DNA of 56,606 nt from Acidobacteriota bacterium (GTDB lineage Bacteria; Acidobacteriota; Terriglobia; Bryobacterales; Bryobacteraceae): contig VFZX01000005.1 in the NCBI GenBank assembly GCA_016871015.1, positions 1-56,606 of the forward strand, written 5' to 3'. A program made the translations under genes and the position numbers. Under the pieces are notes generated by a model. It was given only the letters and a program-made list of their open reading frames with translations. It was not told the origin of the DNA and did no database searches. Shown here one piece after another: positions 1-8,944 of the stretch. Position 1 is the stretch's first letter; each line of letters opens with the position of its first letter.

Positions 1-2
1 GG

Positions 3-200
3 GCTACGGTGTGTTACCTGCCGCCCTACTCTCCCGACTTCAACCCGATCGAGAAATGCTGGTCACAACTGAAGGCATACCTGCGCGCGGCCAAGGCGCG
101 AACCGCCGCCGCGCTCGAACATGCACTCTCTGAGGCCCTCCAGCATCTCACTCCAGAACAAGTCCGCGCCTATTGCCGGAGTTGCGGATATCGGGCATAG
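3..200 (+). CDS. IS630-family transposase, C-terminal fragment cut by the window edge
   Basis: The reading frame is open to the left edge, so only the last 65 or so residues are visible. The segment YSPDFNPIEKCWSQLK is the typical end of IS630-type DDE transposases; the E of PIE is the third acidic catalytic residue. The stop is at 198-200. No terminal inverted repeat or TA duplication could be recognised in the following 60 bases, so the right end of the element is not defined. The element lies just beyond the 3' end of the leftward GNAT gene. Whether it is intact depends on sequence outside the window. Confidence 0.8.
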   Translation, partial: ATVCYLPPYSPDFNPIEKCWSQLKAYLRAAKARTAAALEHALSEALQHLTPEQVRAYCRSCGYRA

Positions 201-257
201 CAGATGTATATAAAATGTGAAAATGCTCTATCCGGAACGTTAGTGGTGGAGAGGCTG

Positions 258-710
258 CTACGGGATTACGCAGCGGTCCACGATCTCGAACCCCAGCGCT
301 TGGTGCACATCGATCGACGTCTGATTGTCGATCCAGGTGTCGGAAGCCATTTCCGCGCAACCATGGTCGCGCGCCCATTCCTCCGCGGCGGCAACAAGCA
401 GGGCGCCGATCCCCCGGCGGCGGTGCCGCGCCTCCACGATCCAACCCTCGACATATCCGACCGGCCGCGCCGGATCGCAGCCGTCGGCATGCGACCGGAG
501 CCCGACTTCAATAAACCCAGCGATCTCGCCTTGCGCCGTTTCCGCCACCAGAATCTCCAACGGCATGATGCCAGGAGCGTTTCCAGCCAGGACCTCCGCG
601 GCTTCCGCCGCATGCTCGTCCGTGGAGGCGTCCGGCCAAAGCTCGCACCGCAGCCGGACTACGGCCTCGATATCTTCCGGACGCGCTCTCCTGACCCGGA
701 CGCCGGTCAC
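258..710 (-). CDS. GNAT-family N-acetyltransferase, AAC(6')-like
   Basis: A 150-aa single-domain acetyltransferase that would move an acetyl group from acetyl-CoA to an amine. The acetyl-CoA loop is visible as RHRRRGIGALLVAAAEEWA around residues 97-115, preceded by the beta strand YVEGWIVE and followed by DNQTSIDVHQALGFEI, the usual C-terminal part of the fold. The overall pattern (E near the start, SxTWIDN before the last helix) resembles aminoglycoside 6'-N-acetyltransferases, but chromosomal relatives often have other amine substrates, so resistance should not be assumed. It starts 7 bp after the pepA stop and is probably the last gene of smpB-pepA-GNAT. Start is ATG at 710. Confidence 0.8.
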   Translation of the reverse strand: MTGVRVRRARPEDIEAVVRLRCELWPDASTDEHAAEAAEVLAGNAPGIMPLEILVAETAQGEIAGFIEVGLRSHADGCDPARPVGYVEGWIVEARHRRRGIGALLVAAAEEWARDHGCAEMASDTWIDNQTSIDVHQALGFEIVDRCVIP

Positions 711-717
711 GGCAGCC

Positions 718-2187
718 TCAGGTCCAGCTCATCGCCAGGTCGACAAACGTCCGCACGCAGATGCCGGTTGGCCCTTTGGCCATATGCGGCTTGGCTTCAT
801 CGATCCAGGCAGTGCCCGCGATGTCCAAGTGTACCCATGGGGCCGGATCCGCAAACTCCTTCAGGAAGTACGCGGCGCTGATGGATCCCCCGTAGCGCGT
901 GCCGATGTTCGGAAGGTCGGCAAACGCCGATTTCAGAAGTTCCTTGTACTCGTCATCCATCGGCATCTGCCACAGCCGCTCGCCCTGCCGCTTGGCCGAG
1001 GCGAGCACACGGCCGGCCAGTTCCTCGTTGTTCGTGAACAGGCCGGCGTTGACCCCGCCGAGAGCGACCGCGATCGCGCCGGTGAGCGTGGCTGCATCCA
1101 CAAGGTGCGTACACCCTAGCCGCTGCGCGTAGGTGATCGCGTCGTTCAGAATCAGCCGCCCTTCGGCGTCGGTATTCAACACCTCAACGGTCTTGCCGCT
1201 CAGCGTCGTAACAATATCGCCGGGACGCTGCGCCCGGCCGTTGATCATGTTCTCCACTGCCGGAGCCAGCGCCGTCACCGGAATCGCAGGCCGGAGAAGC
1301 GCGATGGCCCGCATCGCTCCGATCACCGCCGCCGCGCCAGCCATGTCGTACTTCATCTTCTCCATGCCGTCGGCAGGTTTGATCGACAGACCCCCGCAGT
1401 CAAACGTCACGCCCTTGCCCAACAGCCCCAGGTGGACGCCCTCGGGTCCCGCGGCCTCGGGGCGGTATCGCAGGATGATCAGTGCTGGCGGATTGTCGCT
1501 GCCCATTGCGACCGCGAGCAGCGAGCCCATGCCAAGCTGCCGCATCCGGTCCTCGTCGAGCACTTCGCATTCGAGCCCTACGTCGCTGGCCATCGCCCGG
1601 GCCCGCGCCGCGAGTTCCGCGGGATTCAAGATGTTCGAGGGCTCGTTCACCAGCGAGCGCGTGAAGTTCTGCGACTCAGCCGTGATCCTCCCGCGCTCCA
1701 TCGCGGACTCGCCGCCCTCAACAGCCTGAGCCACCACCAGCTCAAACCGGGTCAAGTACTTCTCCGCCCGGTCCGGATCCGTCTTCCGCTGATCGGTCTC
1801 ATAATCGGACAGGATTGCGCCTTCAAACGCCGCCTGGACTCCCGCCGCGTTGGAAAGAGCGGCAGGCAGCGCCAGCGCCACCGTGTGAGCGCATTTGGAC
1901 TTGGCGTGCCGCACCGCGGCGCCACCGCACCGCCGGAGCTCGGCCGCGTCCAGCTTTCCGGGCTTGCCGGTTCCGGCCAACAGCAGGCGTTCCGCCGCCA
2001 ACCCCGCCGGACGGTGAATCCAGGCCAGGTCGCCAGAGCTGCCCTTGAACTCGCGCGACGAGTAAATCTGCGCGATGAGCCCATCACATTCGCGCCCCAG
2101 GACGGGTGGCTCACCTTCTCCGGCCGGGATGATCAGCGCATCCACGGCCACGGCGTGTACCGCCGTTTGTGCGATCCTCAGTTCCAT
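718..2187 (-). CDS. pepA: Leucyl aminopeptidase (M17 family)
   Basis: A 489-aa cytoplasmic dizinc aminopeptidase that removes N-terminal residues from peptides. The C-terminal catalytic domain is clear: the M17 signature NTDAEGRLIL near residue 340, the lysine and aspartate ligand region GKGVTFDCGGLSIKP near residue 255, and the following HLVDAATLTGA. The N-terminal half is the macro-like domain typical of the family. Length fits M17 enzymes. ATG at 2187 follows a GAGAGGGA ribosome site. It lies 10 bp after smpB and 7 bp before the GNAT gene on the same strand, so the three are probably co-transcribed. Confidence 0.95.
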   Translation of the reverse strand: MELRIAQTAVHAVAVDALIIPAGEGEPPVLGRECDGLIAQIYSSREFKGSSGDLAWIHRPAGLAAERLLLAGTGKPGKLDAAELRRCGGAAVRHAKSKCAHTVALALPAALSNAAGVQAAFEGAILSDYETDQRKTDPDRAEKYLTRFELVVAQAVEGGESAMERGRITAESQNFTRSLVNEPSNILNPAELAARARAMASDVGLECEVLDEDRMRQLGMGSLLAVAMGSDNPPALIILRYRPEAAGPEGVHLGLLGKGVTFDCGGLSIKPADGMEKMKYDMAGAAAVIGAMRAIALLRPAIPVTALAPAVENMINGRAQRPGDIVTTLSGKTVEVLNTDAEGRLILNDAITYAQRLGCTHLVDAATLTGAIAVALGGVNAGLFTNNEELAGRVLASAKRQGERLWQMPMDDEYKELLKSAFADLPNIGTRYGGSISAAYFLKEFADPAPWVHLDIAGTAWIDEAKPHMAKGPTGICVRTFVDLAMSWT

Positions 2188-2197
2188 TCAATCCCTC

Positions 2198-2674
2198 TCA
2201 GCCAGGTCCACGGCGCCGTTGCACGGCGGCACGCGCCTCGGATTCCTGTTCCCTTTTCTTTTCGGCATCCCGCTTGTCGTGCAGCTTCTTACCTTTGGCC
2301 AGCGCGATCTCACACTTAATCAGTCCGTTCTTGAGATAAACTTTGGTCGGGACAATGGTCAGGCCCCGGTCCCGCACGCGAACGAACAGCTTCCCAATCT
2401 GTTCCTTGTGCAACAACAGTTTACGCCTCCGCATGGCCTCGTGATTGAACCGGTTGCCGTGGCTGTAGGGACTGAAGTGCGCGTTGACCAGCCAGGCTTC
2501 ATTACCCTGAATTTCGGCATATGCGTCCTGGAGGTTGATGCGGCCCGTGCGCGCTGCCTTGACCTCAGTACCGGTGAGCGCGAGACCGGCTTCGACGAAG
2601 TCCAACAACTCGAAGTTGTGCCGCGCGGGGCGGTTGTCGGACAGGATCTTGAACTGCTTGGACTCGTCTGGCAT
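2198..2674 (-). CDS. smpB: SsrA-binding protein SmpB
   Basis: SmpB (158 aa) binds tmRNA and brings it to stalled ribosomes for trans-translation. Family hallmarks are present: [25 protein letters not shown] at the N terminus, a run of beta strands with [13 protein letters not shown], and the basic C-terminal tail rich in K and R ([17 protein letters not shown]) that mimics an mRNA in the decoding channel. No tmRNA gene is visible nearby. First gene of a probable operon with pepA, and divergent from the secretin gene with about 93 bp between starts. Confidence 0.96.
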   Translation of the reverse strand: MPDESKQFKILSDNRPARHNFELLDFVEAGLALTGTEVKAARTGRINLQDAYAEIQGNEAWLVNAHFSPYSHGNRFNHEAMRRRKLLLHKEQIGKLFVRVRDRGLTIVPTKVYLKNGLIKCEIALAKGKKLHDKRDAEKKREQESEARAAVQRRRGPG

Positions 2675-2767
2675 TGGATTCGATCAACGCTTTCAAGCTC
2701 TTACGCGTCAATCACTATTGAGCGGGAATTGCTTCCCTCAAGCATATCACAGCCGGATTGACGTAAG

Positions 2768-5296
2768 ATGCTTCTTTTGAATCGTTTAGCAATGTTTGCC
2801 GCGCTTCTGTTGCTGGCCACGCCGGTGGAAGCGGCCAACCGCAAGGCAGAGAAGCTGCTCAAGGAAGGCCGGCTGGCGGAGGCAAAGCGGGATTTCGACA
2901 AGGCGCTCGATCTGTACGAGCAGGCTGTCGCCCTGGATCCGGAAGACGCGGGCTACCAGCTCGCTGTCCGGCGGGTCCGGTTCCAGGCCGGCCAGCTCCA
3001 CTTCGACAGAGGGATGCGGCTCCGCGAAGAGGGCAAGTTCGAGGAAGCAGCGGCTGAGTTCCAGAAGGCGTTCGCGACGGATCCATCCTCCTCCGGCGCG
3101 GCGCAGGAGTTGCGGCGGACGCTGCAACTGATTGAAGCCAAGAAGAAGGCGGGCGAGAAGCAGGACCGGTCGTCCCTGAGTCCCAACGAGGCGGCCCGCG
3201 CGGATCTCGAGGACCGGCTCAGCTCGATGCTCCCTGCGCCCGAGCTGAAGCCCCTGCAGCGCAACATTTCGACCCTCAAGATGAGCAACCAGCCAGTGAA
3301 GGTCCTTTACGAGACGCTTGGCAAGCTGGCAGGCATCAATGTCATTTTCGATCCGGAATACCAGAGCACGGGGCGCAACTACTCGATCGATCTGAGCAAT
3401 ACCTCACTCGAACAGGCTCTGGACCACCTCTCGGTGCTCGCCAAGACCTACTGGAAACCGCTTTCGCCCAACACAATTTTCCTCACCAACGACAACGTCA
3501 CCAAGCGGCGGGACCACGAAGAGATGATCGTCAAGACGTTCTATCTCAAGAACCTGACAACGCCGCAGGAGCTCCAGGAGATCGCGACCATCCTGCGCTC
3601 GGTCACCGACATCCGGCGCGTGTTCACCTTCAACACGCAGAACATCATCATGGTCCGTGGCACGGTCGACCAGGTCGCCCTCGCCGAAAAGCTGGTCGCC
3701 GATATTGACAAGCCGAAGGCTGAGGCCGTGATCGACGTCATCGTGATGGAGGCCAACCGCTCGCGGACCCGCGACCTCGCTGCCACGTTCACGAGTGGCG
3801 GCACCAACGGTTTGCGCCTGCCCATCAGCTTCACTCCAAGGGACGTGCTCGGCACAATCCGGACCACGGCGGGGTCTACTGGATCCACGACGCCCATAAC
3901 CGGTGACACGGGCACACCAACAACAGGGACAGGGACAGGCTCGGCCAACACCGCCACCTCGGGACTCGTCCGCCTGCCCAACGTGCCCGACATCCGCCAC
4001 CAGGACTTCGCGGTCTCGATCCCCGGCTTCCTGCTCCAGGCGCTCATGACGGACCGTGGCACGCGCGTCCATCAGTCTCCCCAGATCCGCGCCACGCACG
4101 GCGTCAAGTCGACGCTGAAGATCGGTGACCGTTTCCCGTACGCCACAGGCAGCTTCCAGCCCGGCGTCGGCGCGATCGGCGTCTCACCACTGGTGAGCAC
4201 GCAGTTCCAGTTCGCCGATGTCGGAGTGAATGTCGACATCACACCCACGATTCACGGCGCCGACGAGGTGAGCATGCAGGTCGAGATCGACATCTCAAAC
4301 GTGCGCGACCGCATCGACGTCGGCGGACTGTCGCAGCCGGTGATCGGGCAGCGCAAGTTCACGCATTTCGTGCGGCTGCGCCAAGGCGAGGTGAGCCTCC
4401 TGGGCGGCCTGATGCAGAATCAGGACACCAAGTCTTTCTCAGGTACTCCAGGCCCAGGCAACGTACCGATCCTGCGCCGGATCTTCGGCGGCGAGAGCGT
4501 CGAAAAATCGACCAGTGAGCTTCTGATTGCCCTTGTTCCGCACATCATCCGGACGCCAGACGTGGCCGATCTCAACCTCCGGGGCGTCGCAGCGGGCAAC
4601 GACACCGTCATCAAGCTGAACTACCAGCCGAAGGCGGAGACCGAGCCCCAGCCAGCGGCGAAGCCCGCCGCACCCGCACCGGCTCCAACACCCGCGCCTC
4701 CGCCAAGTCCCGCCGCTCCGGCTCCCGCGCCTTCGACACCTCCTGGGAACCAGGCTGCGGCGCCAAACCCGGTTCCGCCACCTGAACGCGCCAATGCTCC
4801 CGGCATGCCGTTCATACCGGGGATCGGCCCGTTCCCGGGCGCGCTTGGGGGAGCACAGCCGGGCCGGGCAGCGGGGCCACCAGTCCAGCTCTCGTTCCTC
4901 CCGGGCGGAAGTGTCAGCACCAAGCTGAGTTCGGCCGTTCAAGTGATTGTCCAGCTCGACAATGGAGCCGACCTCGCGGGAGCGCCCATGCGCGTCAAAT
5001 GGGACCCGAAGGTGCTCCGGCTGAACGATGTCCATAAGGGGACGCTCTTTGCTGGCAACGGTGATCAGAACGTATTCGACAAGGCGATCACGCCACAGTC
5101 CGGAGAAGCGAGTATCACACTGAGCCGCAAGGCCGGAGCGGCCCCGGTGAACGGGTCCGGCTCACTGGTCACGCTCGTCTTCCAGGCAGTCGGCAAGGGA
5201 GCCACCGCGGTCCGTATCATCGACGCGGATTTCAAGACTTCCCAACAGCAGCCTGTTGCGGTGAATCCGCCGGCGCTGAACGTCACGGTGGAGTAG
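2768..5296 (+). CDS. Secretin of a type II/type IV pilus-like system with N-terminal TPRs and a C-terminal cohesin-like domain
   Basis: An 842-aa exported outer-membrane channel protein. A signal peptide (residues 1-19) ends at PVEAANRK. Residues 20-130 form TPR-like repeats (EGRLAEAKRDFDKALDLYEQA, EEGKFEEAAAEFQKAF). Next come N-domains with a typical secretin N1 pattern (VFTFNTQNIIMVRGT) and the secretin barrel around residues 400-600 (QSPQIRATHG, VGVNVDITP, GEVSLLGGLM). A proline/alanine-rich linker (about 625-690) is followed by a cohesin-like beta domain of about 140 aa. Secretins of GspD/PilQ type normally lack such a domain. It starts a rightward operon with two pseudopilins 3 bp downstream, consistent with a secretion or pilus complex whose other parts lie elsewhere. 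Confidence 0.85.
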   Translation: MLLLNRLAMFAALLLLATPVEAANRKAEKLLKEGRLAEAKRDFDKALDLYEQAVALDPEDAGYQLAVRRVRFQAGQLHFDRGMRLREEGKFEEAAAEFQKAFATDPSSSGAAQELRRTLQLIEAKKKAGEKQDRSSLSPNEAARADLEDRLSSMLPAPELKPLQRNISTLKMSNQPVKVLYETLGKLAGINVIFDPEYQSTGRNYSIDLSNTSLEQALDHLSVLAKTYWKPLSPNTIFLTNDNVTKRRDHEEMIVKTFYLKNLTTPQELQEIATILRSVTDIRRVFTFNTQNIIMVRGTVDQVALAEKLVADIDKPKAEAVIDVIVMEANRSRTRDLAATFTSGGTNGLRLPISFTPRDVLGTIRTTAGSTGSTTPITGDTGTPTTGTGTGSANTATSGLVRLPNVPDIRHQDFAVSIPGFLLQALMTDRGTRVHQSPQIRATHGVKSTLKIGDRFPYATGSFQPGVGAIGVSPLVSTQFQFADVGVNVDITPTIHGADEVSMQVEIDISNVRDRIDVGGLSQPVIGQRKFTHFVRLRQGEVSLLGGLMQNQDTKSFSGTPGPGNVPILRRIFGGESVEKSTSELLIALVPHIIRTPDVADLNLRGVAAGNDTVIKLNYQPKAETEPQPAAKPAAPAPAPTPAPPPSPAAPAPAPSTPPGNQAAAPNPVPPPERANAPGMPFIPGIGPFPGALGGAQPGRAAGPPVQLSFLPGGSVSTKLSSAVQVIVQLDNGADLAGAPMRVKWDPKVLRLNDVHKGTLFAGNGDQNVFDKAITPQSGEASITLSRKAGAAPVNGSGSLVTLVFQAVGKGATAVRIIDADFKTSQQQPVAVNPPALNVTVE

Positions 5297-5299
5297 GCG

Positions 5300-5776
5300 A
5301 TGCAGCGCAACAGCCGCAACCGGCGGGGACTGACCTTGGTTGAGCTGATTGTGGCGTTTACGATCCTGCTGCTGCTCACCGGCATGGCCGTCCCGTTGAC
5401 CCGGTTCCGGGTCCGCCGGGAGAAAGAGCGCGACCTGCGTCTTGCGCTGCGGGAAATCCACACTGCGATCGACAAGTACAAGGACGCATGTGACTACGGA
5501 GCTCTCGGCGCCGAGAGCAAGAAGCTCGACAGCGAATGCTATCCCGAATCTCTCGAAATGCTCGTGGAGGGCGTCAAGGCAGCGGGCGCACAGGACAAAA
5601 AGATCAAGTTCCTGCGCCGCATCCCTCGCGATCCCTTCACCGGCAAGCGCGAGTGGGGAATGCGCAGCGTGAAGGACGATCCCACGTCCACCTCATGGGG
5701 AGGATCGAACGTTTTCTCTGTGTACAGCAAGACCTACGAGAAGGCACCGGATGGTACTCCCTACGCGGAGTGGTAA
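5300..5776 (+). CDS. Type II secretion pseudopilin, GspG-like
   Basis: A 158-aa protein with a class III (prepilin peptidase) leader: RRGLTLVELIVAF, giving cleavage after the glycine with glutamate at mature position +5, followed by a single hydrophobic helix (ILLLLTGMAVPL). The C-terminal domain has the GspG-like pattern FLRRIPRDPFTGKREWGMRS and ends with SKTYEKAPDGTPYAEW. It begins 3 bp after the secretin stop and overlaps, or nearly touches, the next pseudopilin. Expected to be processed by a prepilin peptidase and assembled into an inner-membrane pseudopilus. Paralogous to the next gene, with which it shares the GTPY(A/S)EW ending. Confidence 0.88.
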   Translation: MQRNSRNRRGLTLVELIVAFTILLLLTGMAVPLTRFRVRREKERDLRLALREIHTAIDKYKDACDYGALGAESKKLDSECYPESLEMLVEGVKAAGAQDKKIKFLRRIPRDPFTGKREWGMRSVKDDPTSTSWGGSNVFSVYSKTYEKAPDGTPYAEW

Positions 5777-5780
5777 ACGT

Positions 5781-6176
5781 ATGCGGACGAGAAACAACAG
5801 ACGCGGCTATACACTCGTCGAGATCATCATTGTCTTGACGATCATTTCGATTCTGGTCTCGATGGCCGTTCCCATGTACCAGAAGTCCATCTTGCGCACC
5901 AAAGAGAGCGTGCTCAAGAACAACCTGTTCACGCTCCGCACCGTCATCGACGAATTCACCTACGACAAGCAGAAAGCGCCCCAGACGCTCCAGGATCTCG
6001 TGAGCGAAGGCTACCTCCGCCAGATCCCGGAGGATCCGATCGCTGGCAACAATCAGTGGAAGGTGATCATGGAAGACGCGCTCACCAGTGTCAACCAGAC
6101 TGAGACCGGAATCTTCGACGTCCGTAGTGGATCCGACAAGACCAGCCTCGAGGGAACCCCGTATTCAGAGTGGTGA
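5781..6176 (+). CDS. Type II secretion pseudopilin, second GspG-like paralogue
   Basis: A 131-aa pseudopilin with the leader RRGYTLVEIIIVLTIISI, glutamate at +5, and the GspG-type C-terminal region LRQIPEDPIAGNNQWKV ending EGTPYSEW. An upstream in-frame ATG at 5751 lies inside the preceding gene; the ATG at 5781 puts a short basic leader (MRTRNNRRG) directly before the cleavage site and is preferred. It is 4 bp after the previous stop. The two tandem GspG-like genes probably arose by duplication and may supply different pilin subunits for the same complex. Confidence 0.88.
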   Translation: MRTRNNRRGYTLVEIIIVLTIISILVSMAVPMYQKSILRTKESVLKNNLFTLRTVIDEFTYDKQKAPQTLQDLVSEGYLRQIPEDPIAGNNQWKVIMEDALTSVNQTETGIFDVRSGSDKTSLEGTPYSEW

Positions 6177-6221
6177 CGGGCTATCGGTACTGCCCTCAGA
6201 AACCGCTCAAATCCCCGCGTT

Positions 6222-6251
6222 TTGTCAAGCACTCGATGTGCCGTGTATACA
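6222..6251 (+). promoter_or_regulatory. Candidate sigma70-type promoter for the receiver-domain gene
   Basis: TTGTCA at 6222-6227 and TATACA at 6246-6251 are separated by 18 bp, within the 132-bp gap before the response regulator. TACAAT, two bases further, is an alternative -10. Predicted start of transcription is near 6258, giving a leader of about 50 nt. By eye only. Confidence 0.4.
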
Positions 6252-6308
6252 ATCCGATAGAGGTGCCTTGCGAAACGTGTTTCGGCTCTGTTATTTTCAC
6301 TCTTCGCG

Positions 6309-6761
6309 ATGAAAATCACCCCGGCTGAGACTCGAGTTCCCCTCCTATTGATGGTGGACGACAACCAGATGGGGTTGGGTGCCCGCCGGGATGTTTTCGA
6401 AGAGCTTGGCTATCGTGTTCTGACAGTCCCAACCCCGTCTGAAGCCCTTGCCAGCGCGGCTGGGAGCGACATCGCGCTCGTCATTACCGACTACAAAATG
6501 GACGGCATGACCGGTGTCGAACTCATCAAAGCGTTGCGTGGCCAGCAGTACATCAAGCCCATCATCTTGCTCAGTGGCTTCGCCGAAACTCTCGGGCTCA
6601 ACGAACAAAACACGGGCGCGGACGCGGTAATTCAGAAGAGCGCCAATGAGGTGCCACACCTCATCCGGGCCGTCAACACGCTTCTCAAACGGGCCCAAGG
6701 CCGCAGACCCCCAAGTTCGTACAATGGCAGGAGTGGACCTCGCAGGCGAAAACCGGCCTGA
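6309..6761 (+). CDS. Stand-alone CheY-like response regulator receiver
   Basis: A 150-aa protein with one receiver domain. The acidic pair is in LLMVDDNQMG, the phosphoacceptor is Asp61 (ITDYKMDG), and the conserved Ser/Thr and Lys positions are in LLSGFAE and VIQKSANEVP. No output domain is present; the C-terminal 20 residues are basic (KRAQGRRPPSS to GPRRRKPA). No kinase gene is adjacent, so the partner is unknown. The gene overlaps the following methyltransferase by 38 bp, which suggests translational coupling. Confidence 0.85.
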   Translation: MKITPAETRVPLLLMVDDNQMGLGARRDVFEELGYRVLTVPTPSEALASAAGSDIALVITDYKMDGMTGVELIKALRGQQYIKPIILLSGFAETLGLNEQNTGADAVIQKSANEVPHLIRAVNTLLKRAQGRRPPSSYNGRSGPRRRKPA

Positions 6762-7521
6762 CGCCGGGACTCCCGCCGATCTCGACCGTATCTATCACGA
6801 CCGGTTGTACTCGGGATTCGCCCAGCGGCACTTTGCAAAGCCAGCGGTCCGCGCGTTTCGCGAGCATCTCGTTGGCCGGATCGTTGAGCGGTTGGCAGTC
6901 AACCGAAGCCACCGGCTGCTGAGTCTTGGATCCGGCATCGGCGACACGGAGATCCTGCTCGCTAGCCACGCGGGAGAAGTTGTCGGCATCGATCATTCGC
7001 CCGCCGCCTCCGCGCAAGCAAATCGCGACGCTGCCGGGCGGGGCGTCACCAATTTCCGCTCGGTGCACGGCTCACTGCCGGGCGCCGCAGCGCCGCTTGG
7101 CCAGTTCGACGCGATCATCGCGGTGTTCTTCCTTCACCATCTCTCTTTGACCGAGCTTCATCGCATGCCAGCGATTGTCCGCTCATGTCTCAAACCGGAC
7201 GGGCGCTTCTACAGCCTCGATCCCAACCGCCGCCGGCTGTCGGGCTGGCTGGGTGAAAAGCTGGTCCCCTCGTTGATGGCCCGTTATCAAAGTCCTGGCG
7301 AGCAGCCGATGGATGCCAAGGAGACCGCGGCGTTGTTCATGAACGGGGGATTCGACGGCCATACGTCCTGGTACGACTTCGCGTCGACGCCGGTCGCCGG
7401 ACTGTTCCCGTCCTGGAGGTCCGGCTATGCGTTTGCCCGCGCGGTTGACGGACTGCTGACCGCCATTCCCGGAATCAACCTCCTGTCGAGCAACTTCGAA
7501 ATCACGGCCGTCAAGCGATAG
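6724..7521 (+). CDS. Class I SAM-dependent methyltransferase
   Basis: A 265-aa class I methyltransferase. The SAM-binding glycine loop is LLSLGSGIGDTEILL, followed by the acidic residue of motif II (VVGIDHSP) and the motif IV region (FDAIIAVFFLHHL). The substrate is not evident. ATG at 6724 gives a start just before a compact fold; the longer open frame from 6646 lies inside the preceding receiver gene and has no family support. It overlaps the receiver gene by 38 bp and converges on the DUF1501 gene with an 11-bp overlap of the 3' ends. Confidence 0.8.
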   Translation: MAGVDLAGENRPDAGTPADLDRIYHDRLYSGFAQRHFAKPAVRAFREHLVGRIVERLAVNRSHRLLSLGSGIGDTEILLASHAGEVVGIDHSPAASAQANRDAAGRGVTNFRSVHGSLPGAAAPLGQFDAIIAVFFLHHLSLTELHRMPAIVRSCLKPDGRFYSLDPNRRRLSGWLGEKLVPSLMARYQSPGEQPMDAKETAALFMNGGFDGHTSWYDFASTPVAGLFPSWRSGYAFARAVDGLLTAIPGINLLSSNFEITAVKR

Positions 7522-8944
7522 CTTTGCGCACGACGTTCCCCCGCACGCCGGTCAGCCGCTGATTCATCCCCTGATAGAAGTACGTCAACTTGGTGTGATC
7601 CATTCCCATCAGGTGCAGGATGGTCGCATGCAAGTCGGCGACATGGCATTTCTCCTCCACCGCGGCGAATCCGAGATCGTCGGTGGCGCCGATTGCCTGC
7701 CCGCCCTTCACGCCTGCTCCCGCGAGCCACATGCTGAATCCGTGCCAGTCGTGGTCCCGGCCGGGCTTTCCCACGCCTTCGCTCGTGGGCGTGCGCCCGA
7801 ACTCACCGCCCCATACGATCAGAGTCTCGTCCCACAGCCCGGTGCGCTTCAGATCATCCATGAGCGCGCCGATCGGCTGGTCGGTCTCCCCGGCATGCAA
7901 GGTGTGATTCGAGATGCAGTTGTTGTGGCCGTCCCAGGTATCCTCGATGTGTCCGCCGCCTGAGTAGAGCTGAACGAAGCGCACGCCGCGCTCGAGCAGC
8001 CTCCGCGTGATCAGGCACTTGCGCCCGAAGTCGGCGGTGAGTTTCTGCTCGAGTCCGTATGCCCGCCGGATGCCCGCCGGCTCACGGTCAAGATCCACCG
8101 CTTCAGCCGCCGCGGTCTGCATCTGGTAGGCGAGCTCATAGGAATGGATTCGTGCGGCCAATTCCGATTCCCTCGGCCGGAACTCTCGGTGCTCCTCGTT
8201 CAGGTCCCGCAGCAGATCGAGCGACGCGCGTTGCGTCTGCGGCGTCACGCCGGCGGGCGCCGCCAAGTCGAGGAGCGGAGCGCCCGTGGCGCGGAACAGC
8301 GTACCCTGGTAGGCCGCTGGCATGTATCCGGCAGTCCAGTTCGACGCCCCGCTGATCGGACCTCCGCGCGGATCGGTCATCACAACGTAGGCGGGTAGAT
8401 TCTCGTTGGCTGTCCCGAGGCCGTATCCCAGCCAGGCTCCCAGGCTCGGCTTGCCGATCAGGATGTGCCCCGTGTTCATCTGCAGACATCCGGAGGCGTG
8501 GGCCGCCGTATCGGTGTACATTGACCGGATCACGCACAAGCCGTCCGCGTGGCGCGCAACATTCGGAAAGAGGCTCGAAATCTCCAGTCCGCTCTGGCCA
8601 TGCTTGCGGAACGGAAACGGACTCTTCATCAAGTACCCGATTGGACGGCCGTTCGACCCCACCGCCAGCGGACCCTTGTAGGGCTGCCCGTCGCGGCGGT
8701 CGAGCTCGGGCTTGGGATCGAATGTGTCCACTTGGCTCGGTGCGCCGTTCATGAACAGAAAGACGCAGTGCTTGGCCTTGACCGGAAAATGCGCGGGCTT
8801 GGCCGCCAGCAGACTGCGCGGCTTCCCGTCCGCGGCTTGAGCCGCGAAGAAGCCGTCACGGACCAGCAGGTCCACCAGCGGAAGCGTGGCGAATCCGCCC
8901 GCGTGTTGGACAAAGAAGCGCCTAGTCCGGGTAAACGAACTCAT
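7511..8944 (-). CDS. DUF1501 domain protein, sulfatase-like fold, exported
   Basis: About 477 aa, a DUF1501 protein as found in many Planctomycetota and Acidobacteriota. Typical elements: the N-terminal Tat-like stretch TRTRRFFVQHAGGFATL, KAKHCVFLFMNGAPSQVDTFDPKP, and the C-terminal VVWGGEFGRTPTSEG and GRDHDWHGFSMWLAGAGVKGG. The family is alkaline-phosphatase/sulfatase-like, but its reaction is not established. It almost always sits directly after a DUF1549/DUF1553 gene, as here (the two overlap by about 23 bp), so they presumably act together outside the cytoplasm. An alternative GTG start is at 8962. Confidence 0.85.
   Translation of the reverse strand: MSSFTRTRRFFVQHAGGFATLPLVDLLVRDGFFAAQAADGKPRSLLAAKPAHFPVKAKHCVFLFMNGAPSQVDTFDPKPELDRRDGQPYKGPLAVGSNGRPIGYLMKSPFPFRKHGQSGLEISSLFPNVARHADGLCVIRSMYTDTAAHASGCLQMNTGHILIGKPSLGAWLGYGLGTANENLPAYVVMTDPRGGPISGASNWTAGYMPAAYQGTLFRATGAPLLDLAAPAGVTPQTQRASLDLLRDLNEEHREFRPRESELAARIHSYELAYQMQTAAAEAVDLDREPAGIRRAYGLEQKLTADFGRKCLITRRLLERGVRFVQLYSGGGHIEDTWDGHNNCISNHTLHAGETDQPIGALMDDLKRTGLWDETLIVWGGEFGRTPTSEGVGKPGRDHDWHGFSMWLAGAGVKGGQAIGATDDLGFAAVEEKCHVADLHATILHLMGMDHTKLTYFYQGMNQRLTGVRGNVVRKAIA

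Noticed and set aside
2755-2767. TTGACG just before the secretin start as a -35 box
   Set aside because: It is too close to the ATG to leave space for a -10 element and transcription start for that gene, and no -10 is found at proper distance on the other strand.
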